Shown here: positions 20,241-31,933 of the stretch, piece by piece
Layout: each line of letters begins with the position of its first letter
Numbering within the stretch: the stretch's first letter is position 1
Assembly: GCF_035918395.1 (NCBI RefSeq)
Contig: NZ_CP142362.1
Location: 3,261,501 to 3,325,500 of the forward strand
Length of the DNA stretch: 64,000 bases
DNA from: Mycolicibacterium sp. ND9-15
GTDB taxonomy: Bacteria; Actinomycetota; Actinomycetes; Mycobacteriales; Mycobacteriaceae
Direction of reading: 5' to 3'
The notes under the pieces: generated by a model
The model's input: the letters and a program-made list of their open reading frames with translations, nothing else
Told to the model about the DNA's origin: nothing
Databases searched by the model: none
Program-made: the position numbers and the translations under genes

Positions 20241-20842
20241 TCCGTTGCGACATGATCCTGGCCGATGTCAGCTACGCGGGTCAGCTCAACACGTCCGACA
20301 TGTTCACCCGGGGGATCCTGAGCTTGGTGGCCACTGGTATTGCGCCCGAGTCCTTTTACCAGCTCGACGGCGACGGGAAACGGCAACGCTCACACTTCGA
20401 CGGGCTGCCAGTGGAATTCGTCGCTGAAGCAATCGCCACGTTGAGTGCTGAGATGGGCGCCGGTGTTGATACCTATCACGTGATGAACCCGCACGACGAC
20501 GGCATCGGGTTCGATCAGTATGTCGACTGGTTGGTGGAGGCTGGTTACCCGATCCAGCGCATCAGTGACTTCGGCGAGTGGTCGAAGCGGTTCGAGGCCG
20601 GCTTGCGTGCGCTGCCGGATCGACTGCGCCGGCACTCGGTGCTGGAGGTGTTGGAGTCGATGGCACGAGATTCCAACGGCCTGCAACCGGCAGAGCCACT
20701 GTCCGGATCGCTTGCACCGGCGGACCGGTTCCGTGCTGCGGTGCAACAGGCCAAAATCGGCTCTGGCAATGGCATTCCGCACATCTCGCCGGAGATCATC
20801 ACGAAATACGTCACTGACCTGAAACTGCTCGAATTGCTCTAA
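20241..20842 (+). pseudogene. 3' fragment of the NRPS reductase domain (right copy of the 602-bp direct repeat)
   Basis: Repeats 9175-9776 and encodes the last 200 residues of the reductase, including the stop. It lacks the NAD(P)H-binding GATGFLG motif and the YxxxK catalytic pair, so it cannot be a working reductase, although an ATG at 20252 leaves an open frame of 196 codons. It is best read as the target duplication made by the chimera. It also preserves the native junction: this stop lies 89 bp from the convergent PKS stop. Confidence 0.9.
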
Positions 20843-20931
20843 CGCAACGTCGACGGGAGCCCCCGACTCAGATGACTTGCCAGCGCCGACAGAATACCGC
20901 GGGCGTGAGCCGACGTCTCGACAATCCCACG

Positions 20932-23900
20932 TCAGGCGACCTCCGTGGGCGAGAGTTTCTCGCACAACAGCCCCGCCAGCCCGCGGATGGTGCTGATGTC
21001 GGTGGGGGGGATGCGGACTCCCGTCTCGGTCTCGATGCGAGTCCGAAGTTCCAGGGCACCCAGCGAATCCATGCCGTACTCGGAGAGCGGACGGTCGGGA
21101 TCGACGCTGCGCCGCAGGATCACGCTGATCTGCTCGGAGATTAGGTGCTGGAGTCGTGTGGGCCATTCCTCGGGTGGCAGCTCGTCAAGCTCGGCCCGTA
21201 GTTTGCTTGTGCCTCCGGAGCGGTTTCCGGCCGAGCGGAACGCCTCGGCGAACGGGCTGCGTTCGGCGAAAGCGGTCAACCACGGTGCCCCCATGATCGG
21301 CGCGTATCCGGTGTAGGCGCGGTCGTGGCGTAGCAGCGCGTCGAACGCATAAGCGCCCTCCTCGGGGGCGATGGCGGCGCCGGTATCCTCCGCCAGCGCC
21401 GTACCGCGCCCGATCTCGCCCCAGGCTCCCCACGCGATCGCGGTAGCGGGCAACCCCTGCGCCCGGCGCCAAAGCGTGAAGGCGTCGAGCCAACTGTTGG
21501 CCGCCGCGTATGCACCCTGTCCCGGCGAGCCCACCAGCGCCGCCGCGGAGGAGAACGAGCAGAACCAGTCCAGCGGCTGGTCGCTGGTGGCGGTGTGCAG
21601 GTTCCATGCACCGAGAGCCTTGGGCGCCCAATCTCGCTCGACGAGCTCGTCGGTGATGTTGGTGAGTGCGGCGTCCTCGATCAACCCCGCCGCGTGCAAC
21701 ACCCCGCGCACGGCAAGCCCGGTAGCGGTCGCCGCGGCCACCAGGCGCTCGCCGGTGCCGGCTTCGGCGATGTCTCCGCACTCCACTACGACGGCACACC
21801 CGAGCGCGCGGATGCACTCGATGGTTTCGAGTGCCTCGCGAGTCGGCTCCGAACGCGAACACAGCACGATACGACTGCAGCCGGCCGCGGCCATCTTCTC
21901 GGCGAAGAACAGGCCCAGGCCACCCAACCCGCCGGTGACGATGTAGGCGCCGTCGCGGCGGAAGACCTCGACCTGTGCGGGCGCCACCACGACGCGGCTG
22001 GAGCCGGCATGCGGGATGTCGAGCACGAGTTTGCCCGTGTGCTGCGCACCGCTCATCGTCCGAATGGCGTTGGCGGCGTCGGCCAGCGGATAGTGCGTGG
22101 TCTGCGGCACCGGCAACGAACCGTCCGCGGTGAGCCGGTACACCGTACTCAGCACCTCCCGGAGCCGGTCCGGATGACTGACCGACATCAATGCCAGATC
22201 GACGGCGTAGAACGTGAGGTTGCGCCGGAACGGCAAGAGGCCCAGCCGCGTGTCGCCGTAAATGTCGCGCTTGCCGATTTCGACGAATCGCCCACCGAAC
22301 GCCAGCAGATCGAGGCCGGCTCGCTGTGCGGCGCCGGTGACCGAGTTGAGGACGATGTCCACGCCGTAGCCGTCGGTGTCACGGCGGATCCCGTCGGCGA
22401 ACTCGAGGCTTCGGGAGTCGTAGACGTGCTCGATTCCCATGTCGCGCAACAGCTGTCGACGCTGCTCGCTACCGGCGGTGGCGAAGATCTCGGCACCCGC
22501 GGCGCGGGCGATGGCGATCGCCGCCTGCCCTACACCCCCGGTCGCGGAATGGATCAGTACCTTGTCGCCGCTTCTGATCCGGGCCTGGTCGTGCAGGCTG
22601 TACCAGGCGGTCGCGGTCGCGATGGTCAGCGCGGCAGCGTCACCCTCGGAAAGGCCGTCTGGCAGCGTGACGGCCAGGTTGGCATCGCAGTTGATGAACG
22701 TGCCCCAACAGCCGTCGGCGCACAGCCCTCCGACACGATCGCCCACCTTGTGGTGGGTCACGTCCGGTCCCACCGCCGTCACCACTCCGCCGAAATCGGC
22801 GCCGAGTTCCGGCAGTCGGCCCTCGAAGGCGGGATAGCGGCCAAACGCCACCAAGACGTCGGCGAAGTTGATGCTGGATGCGTGGAGCGCCACTTCGATC
22901 TGCCCGGGTCCCGGCGGAACTCGATCGCAGGCAACGAGTTCCAGCGACTCGAGGTCTCCTGGCGTGCGGATCTGCAGCCGCATCCCGTCCCGCTCATGGC
23001 TGGCCACCTTGGTTCGCCGTTCCTCCGGCAGCAGCGGTGCTGGTCGCAACCGCGCCGTGTACCACTGGCCGTTGCGCCACGCGGTCTCGTCTTCTTCCGA
23101 CTCGCTGAGCAATTGCTGCGCCAGGTGCTCGGCGTCGGTGGCGTCGTCCATATCGATCTGGGTCGCGTCCAGATGCGGATGTTCGGTGCCGATCACGCGC
23201 ACCAAGCCCCGCTGGCCGGCCTGCTCGAGATTGGGCCGATCGCCGGCCAACACCGTCTGAGCGCCGCGTGTCACCACGAAAAGGCGAGGCGACTCGCCGG
23301 AGATGTCCGTCAGTTGGCGCGAGATGCGCACCAGATGCTGCACATTCTCCCGGCCCAGCAGAGGGGCCTCGTCGTCGCTGGCGCCGTTTCTGGGGCCGGT
23401 CAGGACCACGATGCCGTTGAATCCGCTGCCGCGCAGGTGATCACCCAGCTTCTCGGTGTTCGAGGCGTGGTCCGCGCTCGGCAGCCAGGACATGGTGGTG
23501 CAGTGCGCGCCATAAGCTTTCAGGACATCACTCAACTTGGTTGCCATCACGTCGACGGTGGTGGTGCTGATCAACAGCCACGCACCGGCGTCGGCCTGCG
23601 GAAGCTCGGGCAGCTGCCGCTGCTGCCAGTCGATCGTGAGCAGCCGTTCGGCCAACACGCGGTCCTTCTGGCCTTGCTCCGATACGCCCGTGCCGAGTCG
23701 CAGACCCTCTACGACGAGTACCGCTCTTCCGCTCTCGTCGAGCACGTCGATGTCCGCCTCGACCCCGGTGGCGTCGGTGCTGGTGATTCGGGTGTAGCAG
23801 TATTGGGCCCCGCGGGCCGTGCCGTAGCCGCGTAACCGCTTGACGCCCAGCGGCAATGCCATCGCGCCCGCGCCCAGCGACTGGACCTCCGGATGAGCGG

Positions 23901-26900
23901 CGACCGACTGGAAGCAGGCGTCGAGCAGGGCGGGGTGGACGCCGTAGGCGTCCTGCTGAGAGCGGATCGAGCGGGGCAGCGCGACTTCGGCGAGCACGGT
24001 GCCGGTCTGCTCCTCGCCCGTGTGCACTACGGCCAACCCGGTGAACGCGGGACCGTACTGGACACCATGCTCGTCTACGCGCCTGCGTACCTCTTCGCCA
24101 TCCTCGCTATTCGGATGGGCGGCAAGCAACGCGGACATGTCCTGGTGAGGTTGCTTCTCCTCGTCGGCGACGTGCAGAACGGCCGAAGCGTGTTGCGCTT
24201 GTTCGCCGCCCTGGTTGGTTTTGACCGTGAAATCCATGGCCTGACCGGGCCGAGACCACGAGACCGACGCGGCAACCGTTGTTGCTTCATCCAGCAGCAG
24301 CGCCTGCTCGAAGTGGATGTCACGGACCTCGGAACCCTCGCCCAGCACCGCGCGCGCGGCCGTCAGCGCCATCTCGCAATACGCGGCCGCCGGGAGCACC
24401 GCCACGTTGCGAATCTGGTGGTCGGCGAGCCAGGGTTGGGCGGCGGTTCCGATGTCGGACTGCCACACGTGGCGCTCCGGCTGCTCCTGCAGGTGAACAT
24501 GCGGGCCCAGTAACGGATGCACCGCGATGGTGCGGCCACCGTGTGACGGGACCTCCTGGCCGCGACCGCTCAGCCAGAGCGGGCGGTGCGTCCAGGTCGG
24601 CAGTGGCGCGTCCACCAGGCGTCCGTCCGGGCAGAGAACGGAGAAGTCGATCGCGGCGCCGGCGGCGTGCAGATCCGCCACGAAGCCACGCAGCCCGTGG
24701 GGAAGCGCCTGCTGACGACGCATGGCGGCCAATGCAGCCATCGGGATTTCACGACTGCGAGCGGTCTGCTCGAGAGCGCGAGTAAGCACCGGGTGCGGCG
24801 ACAACTCGGCGAAGACCCGGTGGCCGTCCTCCAGAGCGGCCTGCACCGCCGTGGCGAACCGCACCATCCGGCGCATGTTGGTCACCCAGTACCCGGCGTC
24901 GCACACCGGCTGCTCGCGCGGGTCGAACAAGGTCGCCGAGTAGAGGGGAACCTCCGGAGTCATCGGTTTGAGGTCGGCGAGCGCCTCGGTCAGTTCGGCG
25001 ACGATGGGCTCGACCTGCGGTGAATGGAAGGCGACATCGACGGGGACCAGCCGAGCCATCACCTCACGCTGTTCCCAGCCCGCGATCAGGTCGTGAACCG
25101 TTTGGGTGGCCCCGGCCACCACCGCGGACTCCGGCGAGGGCACCACCGCCACCACGACGTCGCTGATACCAGCAGCGGTCAGCTCCGAAAGTACTTGCTT
25201 TGCAGGCAATTCCACCGTCGCCGTGGCACCCTGGCCAGCGATACGCGACATCAGCCGCGAGCGGCGACAAATCAGCCGCAGCCCGTCCTCCAACGAGAGC
25301 GCTCCAGCGACGACGGCTGCCGCAGCCTCGCCGAGGGAATGCCCGATGACGGCGCCGGGGCGCACCCCGTATGCCTTCAGCGCGGCCGCAAGGCCGACCT
25401 GGATCGTGAACAACGTCGGCTGGAGCCGATCCTGACCCGTCACCACCTCATCGGACGACATGGCCTCGGTCACCGAGAAACCGGATTCAAGGGCGATCAC
25501 CGGCTCGGCTTGCGCCACCGTGGCGGCGAAAACCGGTTCCGCCGCCAAGAGTTCGGCGCCCATCCCGGCCCACTGCGAGCCCTGTCCGGAGAACACCCAC
25601 ACCGGACCTCGATCATCGCGCCCGACGGCGGCCGGGTAGGGGGTAGCGCCGTCGGCGACCTCGCGCAGCGTCTCGGTGAGCTCCGGCTTGCCGCTCGCGA
25701 CGACGGCCGTTCGCACCGGGCGGTGCACGCGCCGACGGGCCAGGGTGTAGGCCAGGTCCGTCAACGTAACGTCGTTATGTTCCTGGACCCAGTCGGCCAG
25801 TCGGCCGGCGGTGCGGCGCAATTCCTCCGCCGAGGTGGACGAAAGCGGAAACAGTAGTGGTGCGGACGACGATTCTGCTGGACCCCCCTCGGGCGCCGCG
25901 GGGGCAGGAGCCTGCTCCACGACCGCGTGCACGTTGGTTCCCGATATCCCGTACGACGACACCGCAGCCCGTCGCGGGTGCTGCCCGTTGGTGGTCCACG
26001 GCGTATTGTCCTGCGGCACAAAGAGTTTTGTCGGGATCTCTGCCATCGCGTCGGGCAATCGGGTGAAGTGCAGGTTCTGCGGGACGACGCCGTGCTGCAG
26101 CGCGAGCACCGCCTTCATCAGCCCCAAGGCTCCGGAGGCCGCTTGGGTATGCCCGAAGTTGGTTTTCGAGGAGGCCAGCGCGCAGGGCGCGTCGATGCCG
26201 TATACCTCTGCGAGACCGGCGTATTCGATGGGGTCGCCGGTGGGGGTGCCGGTACCGTGTGCCTCCACCATGCCCACGCTGGCCGGGTCCACACCGGCCG
26301 CAGCCAGCGCGTCCCGGTAGGCCGCGACCTGTGCAGGCTGTGACGGTGTCGCGATGTTGACGGTGCGACCATCTTGATTCGCGGCCGTGCCCCGTATCAC
26401 AGCCAAGACCCGGTCACCGTCGCGCTGCGCATCGGCCAACCGCTTGAGCAAGACCACGACGCAGCCCTCGCCGCCCACGAATCCGTCGGCTGCGGCGTCG
26501 AAAGCGTGGCAACGTCCGGTGGGCGAGAACATGCCCTCGGCCGACCCGGCCGACCATTTGCGGGGGTCAAGCGCCAGCGTGACACCACCCGCAAACGCGA
26601 GGTCGCTCTCAGCCTCGTGCAGGCTGCGGCACGCCAGGTGTACCGCGGTCAGGCCGGAGGAACATGCGGTGTCCACGGTGAGTGCGGGGCCGTGCAGCCC
26701 GAGGGCGTAGGCAACCCGGCCCGACGCCATGCTGAAGTTGTTTCCGGTGAAGCCATACGGCAGTTCTACGGCACCGACTTCCGCGGCCAACAGTTGATAG
26801 TCGTTGTGCGTCAGCCCCATGAACACACCCGTGAGTGTGTCGGCCAACGTCTCGCGCGTCAGGCCGGCATGCTCCATGGCCTCCCAGGAGGTTTCGAGCA

Positions 26901-27231
26901 GCAATCGGTGCTGAGGGTCGGTCGCGGTGGCCTCGCGCTCGTTGATGCCGAAGAAGTCGGAATCGAAACCGGCGACGTCATCGAGGAAAGCGCCCCACTT
27001 CGACACCGACCGGCCGGGTACGCCGGGCTCCGGGTCGTAGTACTCGTCGGCATCCCAGCGGTCGGCGGGGATCGCGGTGACGAGGTCGTCGCCTCGGAGC
27101 AGGGCCTCCCACAACTGTTGGGGAGAGTCGATACCCCCGGGGAGTCGGCACGCCATGCCGATGACGGCAATAGGGGTGAGGCCCTGCCCTGAGCCGACTG
27201 ACGAATCATGCGTGGTCTCGAAGGACCCCAT
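20932..27231 (-). CDS. Mas/Pks5-type iterative type I polyketide synthase
   Basis: A 2099-residue synthase with the domain order of mycocerosic acid synthase: KS (Cys190 in VDTACSSG), AT (GHSLGE near 629), DH ([11 protein letters not shown] near 940), ER (GGVGQAA near 1565), KR (GGLGGLG near 1765; AYAAANSW near 1908) and ACP ([10 protein letters not shown] near 2053). It would extend a starter acyl chain through full reduction cycles. The start at 27231 has a good Shine-Dalgarno (AGGGGGAAT) about 5 bases upstream; an ATG at 27258 lacks one. The AT has VAFHS where Mas of M. tuberculosis has VASHS, a position linked to malonyl versus methylmalonyl choice. It is divergent from the FAAL gene at 27630, its likely starter-activating partner, and convergent with the NRPS. 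Confidence 0.93.
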   Translation of the reverse strand: MGSFETTHDSSVGSGQGLTPIAVIGMACRLPGGIDSPQQLWEALLRGDDLVTAIPADRWDADEYYDPEPGVPGRSVSKWGAFLDDVAGFDSDFFGINEREATATDPQHRLLLETSWEAMEHAGLTRETLADTLTGVFMGLTHNDYQLLAAEVGAVELPYGFTGNNFSMASGRVAYALGLHGPALTVDTACSSGLTAVHLACRSLHEAESDLAFAGGVTLALDPRKWSAGSAEGMFSPTGRCHAFDAAADGFVGGEGCVVVLLKRLADAQRDGDRVLAVIRGTAANQDGRTVNIATPSQPAQVAAYRDALAAAGVDPASVGMVEAHGTGTPTGDPIEYAGLAEVYGIDAPCALASSKTNFGHTQAASGALGLMKAVLALQHGVVPQNLHFTRLPDAMAEIPTKLFVPQDNTPWTTNGQHPRRAAVSSYGISGTNVHAVVEQAPAPAAPEGGPAESSSAPLLFPLSSTSAEELRRTAGRLADWVQEHNDVTLTDLAYTLARRRVHRPVRTAVVASGKPELTETLREVADGATPYPAAVGRDDRGPVWVFSGQGSQWAGMGAELLAAEPVFAATVAQAEPVIALESGFSVTEAMSSDEVVTGQDRLQPTLFTIQVGLAAALKAYGVRPGAVIGHSLGEAAAAVVAGALSLEDGLRLICRRSRLMSRIAGQGATATVELPAKQVLSELTAAGISDVVVAVVPSPESAVVAGATQTVHDLIAGWEQREVMARLVPVDVAFHSPQVEPIVAELTEALADLKPMTPEVPLYSATLFDPREQPVCDAGYWVTNMRRMVRFATAVQAALEDGHRVFAELSPHPVLTRALEQTARSREIPMAALAAMRRQQALPHGLRGFVADLHAAGAAIDFSVLCPDGRLVDAPLPTWTHRPLWLSGRGQEVPSHGGRTIAVHPLLGPHVHLQEQPERHVWQSDIGTAAQPWLADHQIRNVAVLPAAAYCEMALTAARAVLGEGSEVRDIHFEQALLLDEATTVAASVSWSRPGQAMDFTVKTNQGGEQAQHASAVLHVADEEKQPHQDMSALLAAHPNSEDGEEVRRRVDEHGVQYGPAFTGLAVVHTGEEQTGTVLAEVALPRSIRSQQDAYGVHPALLDACFQSVAAHPEVQSLGAGAMALPLGVKRLRGYGTARGAQYCYTRITSTDATGVEADIDVLDESGRAVLVVEGLRLGTGVSEQGQKDRVLAERLLTIDWQQRQLPELPQADAGAWLLISTTTVDVMATKLSDVLKAYGAHCTTMSWLPSADHASNTEKLGDHLRGSGFNGIVVLTGPRNGASDDEAPLLGRENVQHLVRISRQLTDISGESPRLFVVTRGAQTVLAGDRPNLEQAGQRGLVRVIGTEHPHLDATQIDMDDATDAEHLAQQLLSESEEDETAWRNGQWYTARLRPAPLLPEERRTKVASHERDGMRLQIRTPGDLESLELVACDRVPPGPGQIEVALHASSINFADVLVAFGRYPAFEGRLPELGADFGGVVTAVGPDVTHHKVGDRVGGLCADGCWGTFINCDANLAVTLPDGLSEGDAAALTIATATAWYSLHDQARIRSGDKVLIHSATGGVGQAAIAIARAAGAEIFATAGSEQRRQLLRDMGIEHVYDSRSLEFADGIRRDTDGYGVDIVLNSVTGAAQRAGLDLLAFGGRFVEIGKRDIYGDTRLGLLPFRRNLTFYAVDLALMSVSHPDRLREVLSTVYRLTADGSLPVPQTTHYPLADAANAIRTMSGAQHTGKLVLDIPHAGSSRVVVAPAQVEVFRRDGAYIVTGGLGGLGLFFAEKMAAAGCSRIVLCSRSEPTREALETIECIRALGCAVVVECGDIAEAGTGERLVAAATATGLAVRGVLHAAGLIEDAALTNITDELVERDWAPKALGAWNLHTATSDQPLDWFCSFSSAAALVGSPGQGAYAAANSWLDAFTLWRRAQGLPATAIAWGAWGEIGRGTALAEDTGAAIAPEEGAYAFDALLRHDRAYTGYAPIMGAPWLTAFAERSPFAEAFRSAGNRSGGTSKLRAELDELPPEEWPTRLQHLISEQISVILRRSVDPDRPLSEYGMDSLGALELRTRIETETGVRIPPTDISTIRGLAGLLCEKLSPTEVA

Positions 27232-27629
27232 GTCAATTCCCCCTAGCAACGGTTGCACTCGCGACGGCCGCCGCTCGGCTCAACCCGCGCCTCGTCAAGC
27301 TGTTTTCTCCAGCGGCTTCGATACACGTTGACGACAGTCGTCACGGACAACCGTAATTTCGCGCATGCCTGGTTGTCCCGAGATTTGAGTTATCCATCCC
27401 TAATGGCAGATCGGTATCGCTGGTTTGCTGGGCTTTTCGCAACAATCCGTGACGCGACCCGACTGGCGAGCGGTGCGCCCCTCGGCGCATGGGCAGCGTA
27501 GGTATGCCTCACCAGGAAACTCAGGCTGGTCGTTGGCGGGGAACGAGGGGCGCACTCGCGTGTCGCCGGTGCAAAGTCTGCTGTTGTTTCCGGGGTTGCG
27601 GGCACCGGCGCCGCGGTAACCTGAGGCCC
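27232..27629. promoter_or_regulatory. Divergent intergenic region between PKS and FAAL
   Basis: A 398-bp gap between two divergent start codons must hold promoters for both the PKS (leftward) and the FAAL (rightward). I see a clear Shine-Dalgarno for the PKS at its edge but no confident -10/-35 pair or operator repeat. The frame upstream of the FAAL start is open to 27489, but the GTG at 27630 matches the N-terminus of FadD28-type proteins. Confidence 0.5.
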
Positions 27630-29366
27630 GTGGTTCATACTTCCGTCCTGACTTTGCTGCGTGAACGTGCCAGCGTGCAGCCAGATGACACGGTGTTCAC
27701 GTTCGTGGATTACGACGAGGACTGGGCGGGAGTCGAACGAACACTGAACTGGGCGCAGTTGTACCGCCGGACAATCAACGTTGCCAATGCGCTCCGGCGA
27801 TTGGGTTCGGAAGGCGACCGGGCCCTGGTCTTGGCGCCGCAGGGACTCGACTACATTGTCGCGTTCCTCGGCGCAATGCAGGCGGGGCAGGTTGCTGTTC
27901 CGCTTTCGGTTCCGGTCGGCGGCGTCGCCGACGAGCGCGTCAGCTCGGTGCTGCGTGATGCCTCCCCGACCGCCGTCCTCACGACGTCCGCGGTCGCGGC
28001 TGCCGTCTCCGGTCACGTCGAATCGGAATCCGGCGGCTCCGCGCCCGCGATAGTCGAGGTCGACACGCTGGATGTCGACGGCGCGGCGGGATCGAGGGCC
28101 GCAACCGTTGACCATCCCCGTACGGCGTATCTGCAGTACACGTCCGGATCGACCCGCTCACCGGCCGGAGTCGTGATGTCCCACAGCAACATCATGGCCA
28201 ACTTCGAACAGTGGATGTCCGACTACTTCGCGGAGTACGGGAAGGTCCCTCCGCCGGACGCCCATATCGTCTCGTGGCTGCCGTTCTACCACGACATGGG
28301 TCTGTATCTGGGCGTCTTGGCGCCCATTCTCACCGGGGTTCCCGCCGTACTCACCAGCCCAGTTTCGTTCCTGCAGCGGCCGGCGCGCTGGATGCAGTTG
28401 GTCGCAGGCAGCAGCAAGCCGTTCACGGCGGCGCCGAACTTCGCGTTCGAACTGGCGGTGGGGAAGACATCCGACGAGGACATGTCTGGGCACGACCTTT
28501 CCGACGTGTTCGTCATCGCCACCGGTGCCGAGCGTGTCAACCCGGCGACCTTGCAGCGCTTCACCAAGCGGTTCGCCCGCTTCAACCTGCGCGACTCAGT
28601 CGTACGTCCGTCATATGGGCTCGCGGAAGCCACGGTGTATGTCTCGACTCGTGCGGGGGGCGAACCACCGGCGGTCGTGCGGTTCGACTCCGAGAAGCTG
28701 ACCGCCGGCAAGGCCGAACGGTGCGCGAGCGGTGGCACACCGCTGGTGAGTTATGGAAGGCCGAAGTCGCCGCTGATCCGCATCGTCGACGCCGAAACGC
28801 GAACCGAGTGTCCGGCGGGAACCGTCGGAGAGATCTGGGTGTATGGCGACAACGTCGCGTCGGGCTACTGGCAGAAGCCCGAGGAGAGCGAAGCCACCTT
28901 CGGCGGAACGCTGGTGGAGCCGTCGGCCGGAACGCCCGAGGGGACATGGCTGCGCACCGGGGACTCGGGATTCTTCTTCGACGACGAGTTGTTCGTCATC
29001 GGCCGCATCAAGGATCTGCTGATCGTGTACGGGCGTAACCACTCTCCCGACGACATCGAGGCGACTATCCAGGAGATATCCCGCAGTCGGTGTGTGGCGA
29101 TCGCGGTTCCCGACAGCCAGACGGAAAAGCTCGTCGTCATCATCGAAGTCAATACGCGCGGCAAATCCGACGACGAGGCGGAGGAGAAGCTTTCCGGCAT
29201 CAAGCGCGATGTCACCTCGGCGATCTCCAACGCACACGGTCTGAGCGTCGCGGATGTCGTCCTGGTGGCTCCCGGCACGATACCGATCACCACAAGCGGG
29301 AAGGTCCGGCGATCGATGTGTGTCGAGATATACCGGCAGCGTCAGTTCGCCCGCTTGGACGCTTAG
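27630..29366 (+). CDS. Long-chain fatty acyl-AMP ligase (FAAL, FadD28/FadD23-like)
   Basis: A 578-residue adenylate-forming enzyme that activates a fatty acid as acyl-AMP and loads it on a partner synthase. Adenylation motifs: [16 protein letters not shown] near 170, LPFYHDMGL near 220, [13 protein letters not shown] near 330, LRTGDSGF near 442 and [15 protein letters not shown] near 470. By memory it aligns closely with M. tuberculosis FadD28 over its whole length, including the ITTSGKVRR terminus. Start taken as the GTG at 27630. It sits next to a Mas-type PKS in divergent orientation, an arrangement shared with PKS loci for mycobacterial surface lipids. The likely job is feeding a starter to the PKS or an acyl chain to the lipopeptide; which is not decidable here. 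Confidence 0.93.
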   Translation: MVHTSVLTLLRERASVQPDDTVFTFVDYDEDWAGVERTLNWAQLYRRTINVANALRRLGSEGDRALVLAPQGLDYIVAFLGAMQAGQVAVPLSVPVGGVADERVSSVLRDASPTAVLTTSAVAAAVSGHVESESGGSAPAIVEVDTLDVDGAAGSRAATVDHPRTAYLQYTSGSTRSPAGVVMSHSNIMANFEQWMSDYFAEYGKVPPPDAHIVSWLPFYHDMGLYLGVLAPILTGVPAVLTSPVSFLQRPARWMQLVAGSSKPFTAAPNFAFELAVGKTSDEDMSGHDLSDVFVIATGAERVNPATLQRFTKRFARFNLRDSVVRPSYGLAEATVYVSTRAGGEPPAVVRFDSEKLTAGKAERCASGGTPLVSYGRPKSPLIRIVDAETRTECPAGTVGEIWVYGDNVASGYWQKPEESEATFGGTLVEPSAGTPEGTWLRTGDSGFFFDDELFVIGRIKDLLIVYGRNHSPDDIEATIQEISRSRCVAIAVPDSQTEKLVVIIEVNTRGKSDDEAEEKLSGIKRDVTSAISNAHGLSVADVVLVAPGTIPITTSGKVRRSMCVEIYRQRQFARLDA

Positions 29367-29884
29367 TTCGTATCCCTGCCTGACTGATTTTGGGGGTCTG
29401 GTTACTGGGGACCTTCATTTTGGCCGGACCAGAGTATATCTGCTGGTCTGCCCAGCTTTCGCTGTGTTCCCCGGTCGGGCCATTCGGCGGGTGGTCAGGC
29501 TGATGCGGTTATTCGCGGCGGTCTTCGACCAGAGCGCCGATAGTGTTGTGCCACAAGCGAGCCATGCTTGCGTCCAGGGCAGGTGGCTTGGGCAGGTGCA
29601 GGACCGGTCGTTGAGGGCGGGCAATAGGGCGTGGATGTATACGGCCGCAGCCCCGATCGCCTGGGCGGCGGGTGCGCCAGCGGTCCGTCAATGAGATCAG
29701 CGGTGAGCCCTAGGGGCGCAACGCCTTGTTCAACACTTCCTCCGAGATGGATAGCTCGCCGGCCGATCGGTACCGCCACCGTCCCGCGACCTAAGTCGAT
29801 CGGTCGCTTTCGAAGGTCTGCCACAATCTGCGAGGTGGCGGTCGTACGGCAGCGCGGGCAGAAATCGATTGGATCGAGGACCGG
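29367..29884. other. 518-bp region without a recognised gene
   Basis: Short open frames exist on both strands (for example minus strand 29509-29691) but none matches a family I know, and none has a convincing ribosome binding site. The Arg/Pro-rich minus-strand translation resembles out-of-frame GC-rich DNA or a decayed fragment. No terminator hairpin followed by a T-run is evident after the FAAL stop. Confidence 0.5.
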
Positions 29885-30862
29885 GTGAACGAAGTTACTA
29901 AGGAGTGCCGACTATGTGGATCGACTGGCCCTCATCGAACCATCTTTGTTCGCGAGATGATGTTCGGAACCCAAGAGCGGTTCGAATACTGTATCTGCGC
30001 TACGTGCGAGACGTTACAGATTGTGAATGTGCTTGAGGGCGAAGAGCTGGCGCGCCATTATCCCCAGAATTACTATTCATTCAACGCCGCCCAGCCGAGG
30101 CTTTTTCGCTGGCTCATTGGACAGCAGGACCGCTATAGATTGGGTATGGGCGGTCGGCCGGTCGGCGCTCTCCTGACGCGGCCCTTACCCGACGGCATCC
30201 TTCGCGTTCTTCTCGGCGGAGACGTCATCGGTATGTTCGCGCGACTTCCGCTGGAGCGCGATGCGCGAATCCTGGATGTGGGCTGTGGTAACGGTGCGCT
30301 GCTTGACCGGTTGGCTGAAGTGGGGTTCACCAACTTGTCTGGTGTAGATCCGTTCATCGCGGCTGATAGCGAGACACCCCAAGGAATCCAGTTGATGAAG
30401 GCGCACTTGATCGAAGTAACCGGTGAATTTGACCTAATCATGTTCAATCATTCGCTGGAGCACGTTCCTAACCCCGTCGCGATGCTCAAAGCGGCATCCG
30501 AGAAACTCGATGCCAAAGGGATTTGTTTGGCTCGCACACCCACGACCTCATCGGAAGCGTGGACGACTTATGCGGCGGACTGGGTGCAGATCGATGCACC
30601 TCGGCATTTCGTCATACCTTCACGGCAGGCAATGCGAATGGCAGCTGAGAGCGCCGGTTTGCGGGTGGAGCAAACGTTTGACGATTCGAATCTGGGTCAG
30701 TTCATGGGGAGCGAAGCCTATCGGCGGGGCGTTGCAGTGACCGACCCGAAGATCCTTCGCATGTTTGGGCCGAGGCAAATCTGGGAGTGGGAAAAACGCG
30801 CGGATCGACTCAACCGAAAGGGCCGTGGTGACCAAGCCGGATTTGTCCTGCGGGCTAAGTGA
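29885..30862 (+). CDS. SAM-dependent methyltransferase with N-terminal zinc-ribbon-like cysteines
   Basis: A 325-residue class I methyltransferase. N-terminal cysteine pairs (CRLCGS near 8-11 and CATCET near 37-40) could bind zinc. The SAM-binding motif I is ILDVGCGNGALLDRL near 136, followed by GVDPF, and motif IV-like MFNHSLEHVPNP near 190. This architecture is common in enzymes acting on nucleotide-sugar or deoxysugar substrates in glycolipid clusters, so a sugar methylation role is plausible but unproven. The start is a GTG at 29885 just after CCGG; no strong Shine-Dalgarno is seen. Base composition is visibly more A/T-rich than in the PKS or NRPS, which hints at separate acquisition. A decayed copy of its 3' end follows. 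Confidence 0.85.
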   Translation: MNEVTKECRLCGSTGPHRTIFVREMMFGTQERFEYCICATCETLQIVNVLEGEELARHYPQNYYSFNAAQPRLFRWLIGQQDRYRLGMGGRPVGALLTRPLPDGILRVLLGGDVIGMFARLPLERDARILDVGCGNGALLDRLAEVGFTNLSGVDPFIAADSETPQGIQLMKAHLIEVTGEFDLIMFNHSLEHVPNPVAMLKAASEKLDAKGICLARTPTTSSEAWTTYAADWVQIDAPRHFVIPSRQAMRMAAESAGLRVEQTFDDSNLGQFMGSEAYRRGVAVTDPKILRMFGPRQIWEWEKRADRLNRKGRGDQAGFVLRAK

Positions 30863-30892
30863 GGAGGCGCGGCTGCGAGTAAAAAGACAACT

Positions 30893-31033
30893 GATGATTC
30901 GAATTTGGCCAGCTTGTGAGCGGTGAACGCTGTTGGCGGACGTTGCAGTGACCGACTCTAGAATCTTTCGGATGTTTGCACAAAGCGAATCTGGAAGTGG
31001 AAAAATGCGCGGAGCGGTTTAAGCGGGCTAAGC
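30893..31033 (+). pseudogene. Decayed partial duplicate of the methyltransferase 3' end
   Basis: About 140 bp resembling the last 180 bp of the preceding gene, with shared strings such as GTTGCAGTGACCGAC and the pattern AATCTGGAAGTGG against AATCTGGGAGTGG. Indels and substitutions destroy the frame. It looks like an old tandem duplication, or a second homologous gene mostly deleted, with only the tail left. Confidence 0.75.
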
Positions 31034-31105
31034 TACGTAAAGAGATCCACTAATGACATTTCACCTCTCGAAAGGTGTAGCGTCGTCCAGCACACCCCCG
31101 ATGTT

Positions 31106-31933
31106 ATGGTTCGCGCCATGACAAGTGGGCTGCCGCTCAGGACCCGCCTCGCGCAGTGGGCGGTGCGCGCTCCGTTACACACTCCTTACCGCATTGCGCG
31201 CGTTCTCCTACCCGGTGCCTACGCCAGCGACGGGTTAATCAGTATTCACCGCCACGCGTTCGTGGACGACCCCGCGTTTCAACGCGCTTACCAACGTGGC
31301 GTGCGCGCCCTCGGCGGCCAAGACTTCTATCACTGGCAGTGGCGCGTGCACATCGGCTTGTGGGCAGCGGCCAACGCCAGTCGACTTGACGGTGATTTCG
31401 TCGAATGCGGCGTCAGCTATGGGTTTATGAGCAGCGCCGTGATGGAGTTCCTTGATTGGGATCGGTTGGGCAAGACATTCTATCTTCTCGACACCTTCGC
31501 AGGGCTCGATCCGCGTTTGGTCACAAACAGCGAACGCTGCGCTGGGGCGCTCAACAAGAGTCGGCGAAACCTGCGTTATGGTTTCTACCCCAGCTCGGCC
31601 GACAGTGTCCGGGATAATTTCGCGCAGTGGTGTAACCAGCGCATCATCGTCGGGGCGATTCCAGAAACGCTCGACCAGGTCGACGCACAGGCTGTGGCTT
31701 TCTTGCATATCGACATGAACTGTGCAGCACCCGAAGTCGACGCGCTGCACTTTTTTTGGCCGCGCCTCACTCCCGGTGCTTTCGTGCTGCTGGACGACTA
31801 CGCATTTATTGGGTTCGAGGAGCAGCGCCTCGCCATGAATGCCTTGGCGAGTGAACTGGGCGTGGCGATCTGCGCGTTGCCCACCGGCCAGGGTCTGCTT
31901 CTCAAGCCTGCACGAGCTGAACCGTTGGACTAA
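31106..31933 (+). CDS. TylF/MycF-family O-methyltransferase (GPL rhamnosyl/deoxytalosyl methyltransferase-like)
   Basis: A 275-residue protein of the macrocin-O-methyltransferase (TylF) family. The SAM-binding region reads DGDFVECGVSYGF near 92, followed by YLLDTFAGLDP near 128 and the acidic metal/catalytic segments FLHIDMNCAAPEVDA near 197 and VLLDDYAF near 225. Members in GPL loci O-methylate the deoxysugars. The start is uncertain: the ATG at 31106 and another at 31118 are both possible, and neither has a strong ribosome binding site. Chimeric element copy B lies 200 bp downstream, which now separates this gene from its homologue at 39985. Confidence 0.88.
   Translation: MVRAMTSGLPLRTRLAQWAVRAPLHTPYRIARVLLPGAYASDGLISIHRHAFVDDPAFQRAYQRGVRALGGQDFYHWQWRVHIGLWAAANASRLDGDFVECGVSYGFMSSAVMEFLDWDRLGKTFYLLDTFAGLDPRLVTNSERCAGALNKSRRNLRYGFYPSSADSVRDNFAQWCNQRIIVGAIPETLDQVDAQAVAFLHIDMNCAAPEVDALHFFWPRLTPGAFVLLDDYAFIGFEEQRLAMNALASELGVAICALPTGQGLLLKPARAEPLD

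Noticed and set aside
20252..20842. Possible stand-alone reductase gene
   Set aside because: It is the right-hand copy of the 602-bp direct repeat and lacks the cofactor-binding and catalytic motifs.
21595..23835. 746-codon plus-strand frame opposite the PKS
   Set aside because: It is antisense to the ER and KR region of the PKS, and its composition is explained by third-position GC bias. No ribosome binding site or domain is seen.
29509..29691. Small Arg-rich minus-strand gene between FAAL and the methyltransferase
   Set aside because: It has no start context, no domain and atypical composition. It is left as unassigned intergenic sequence.
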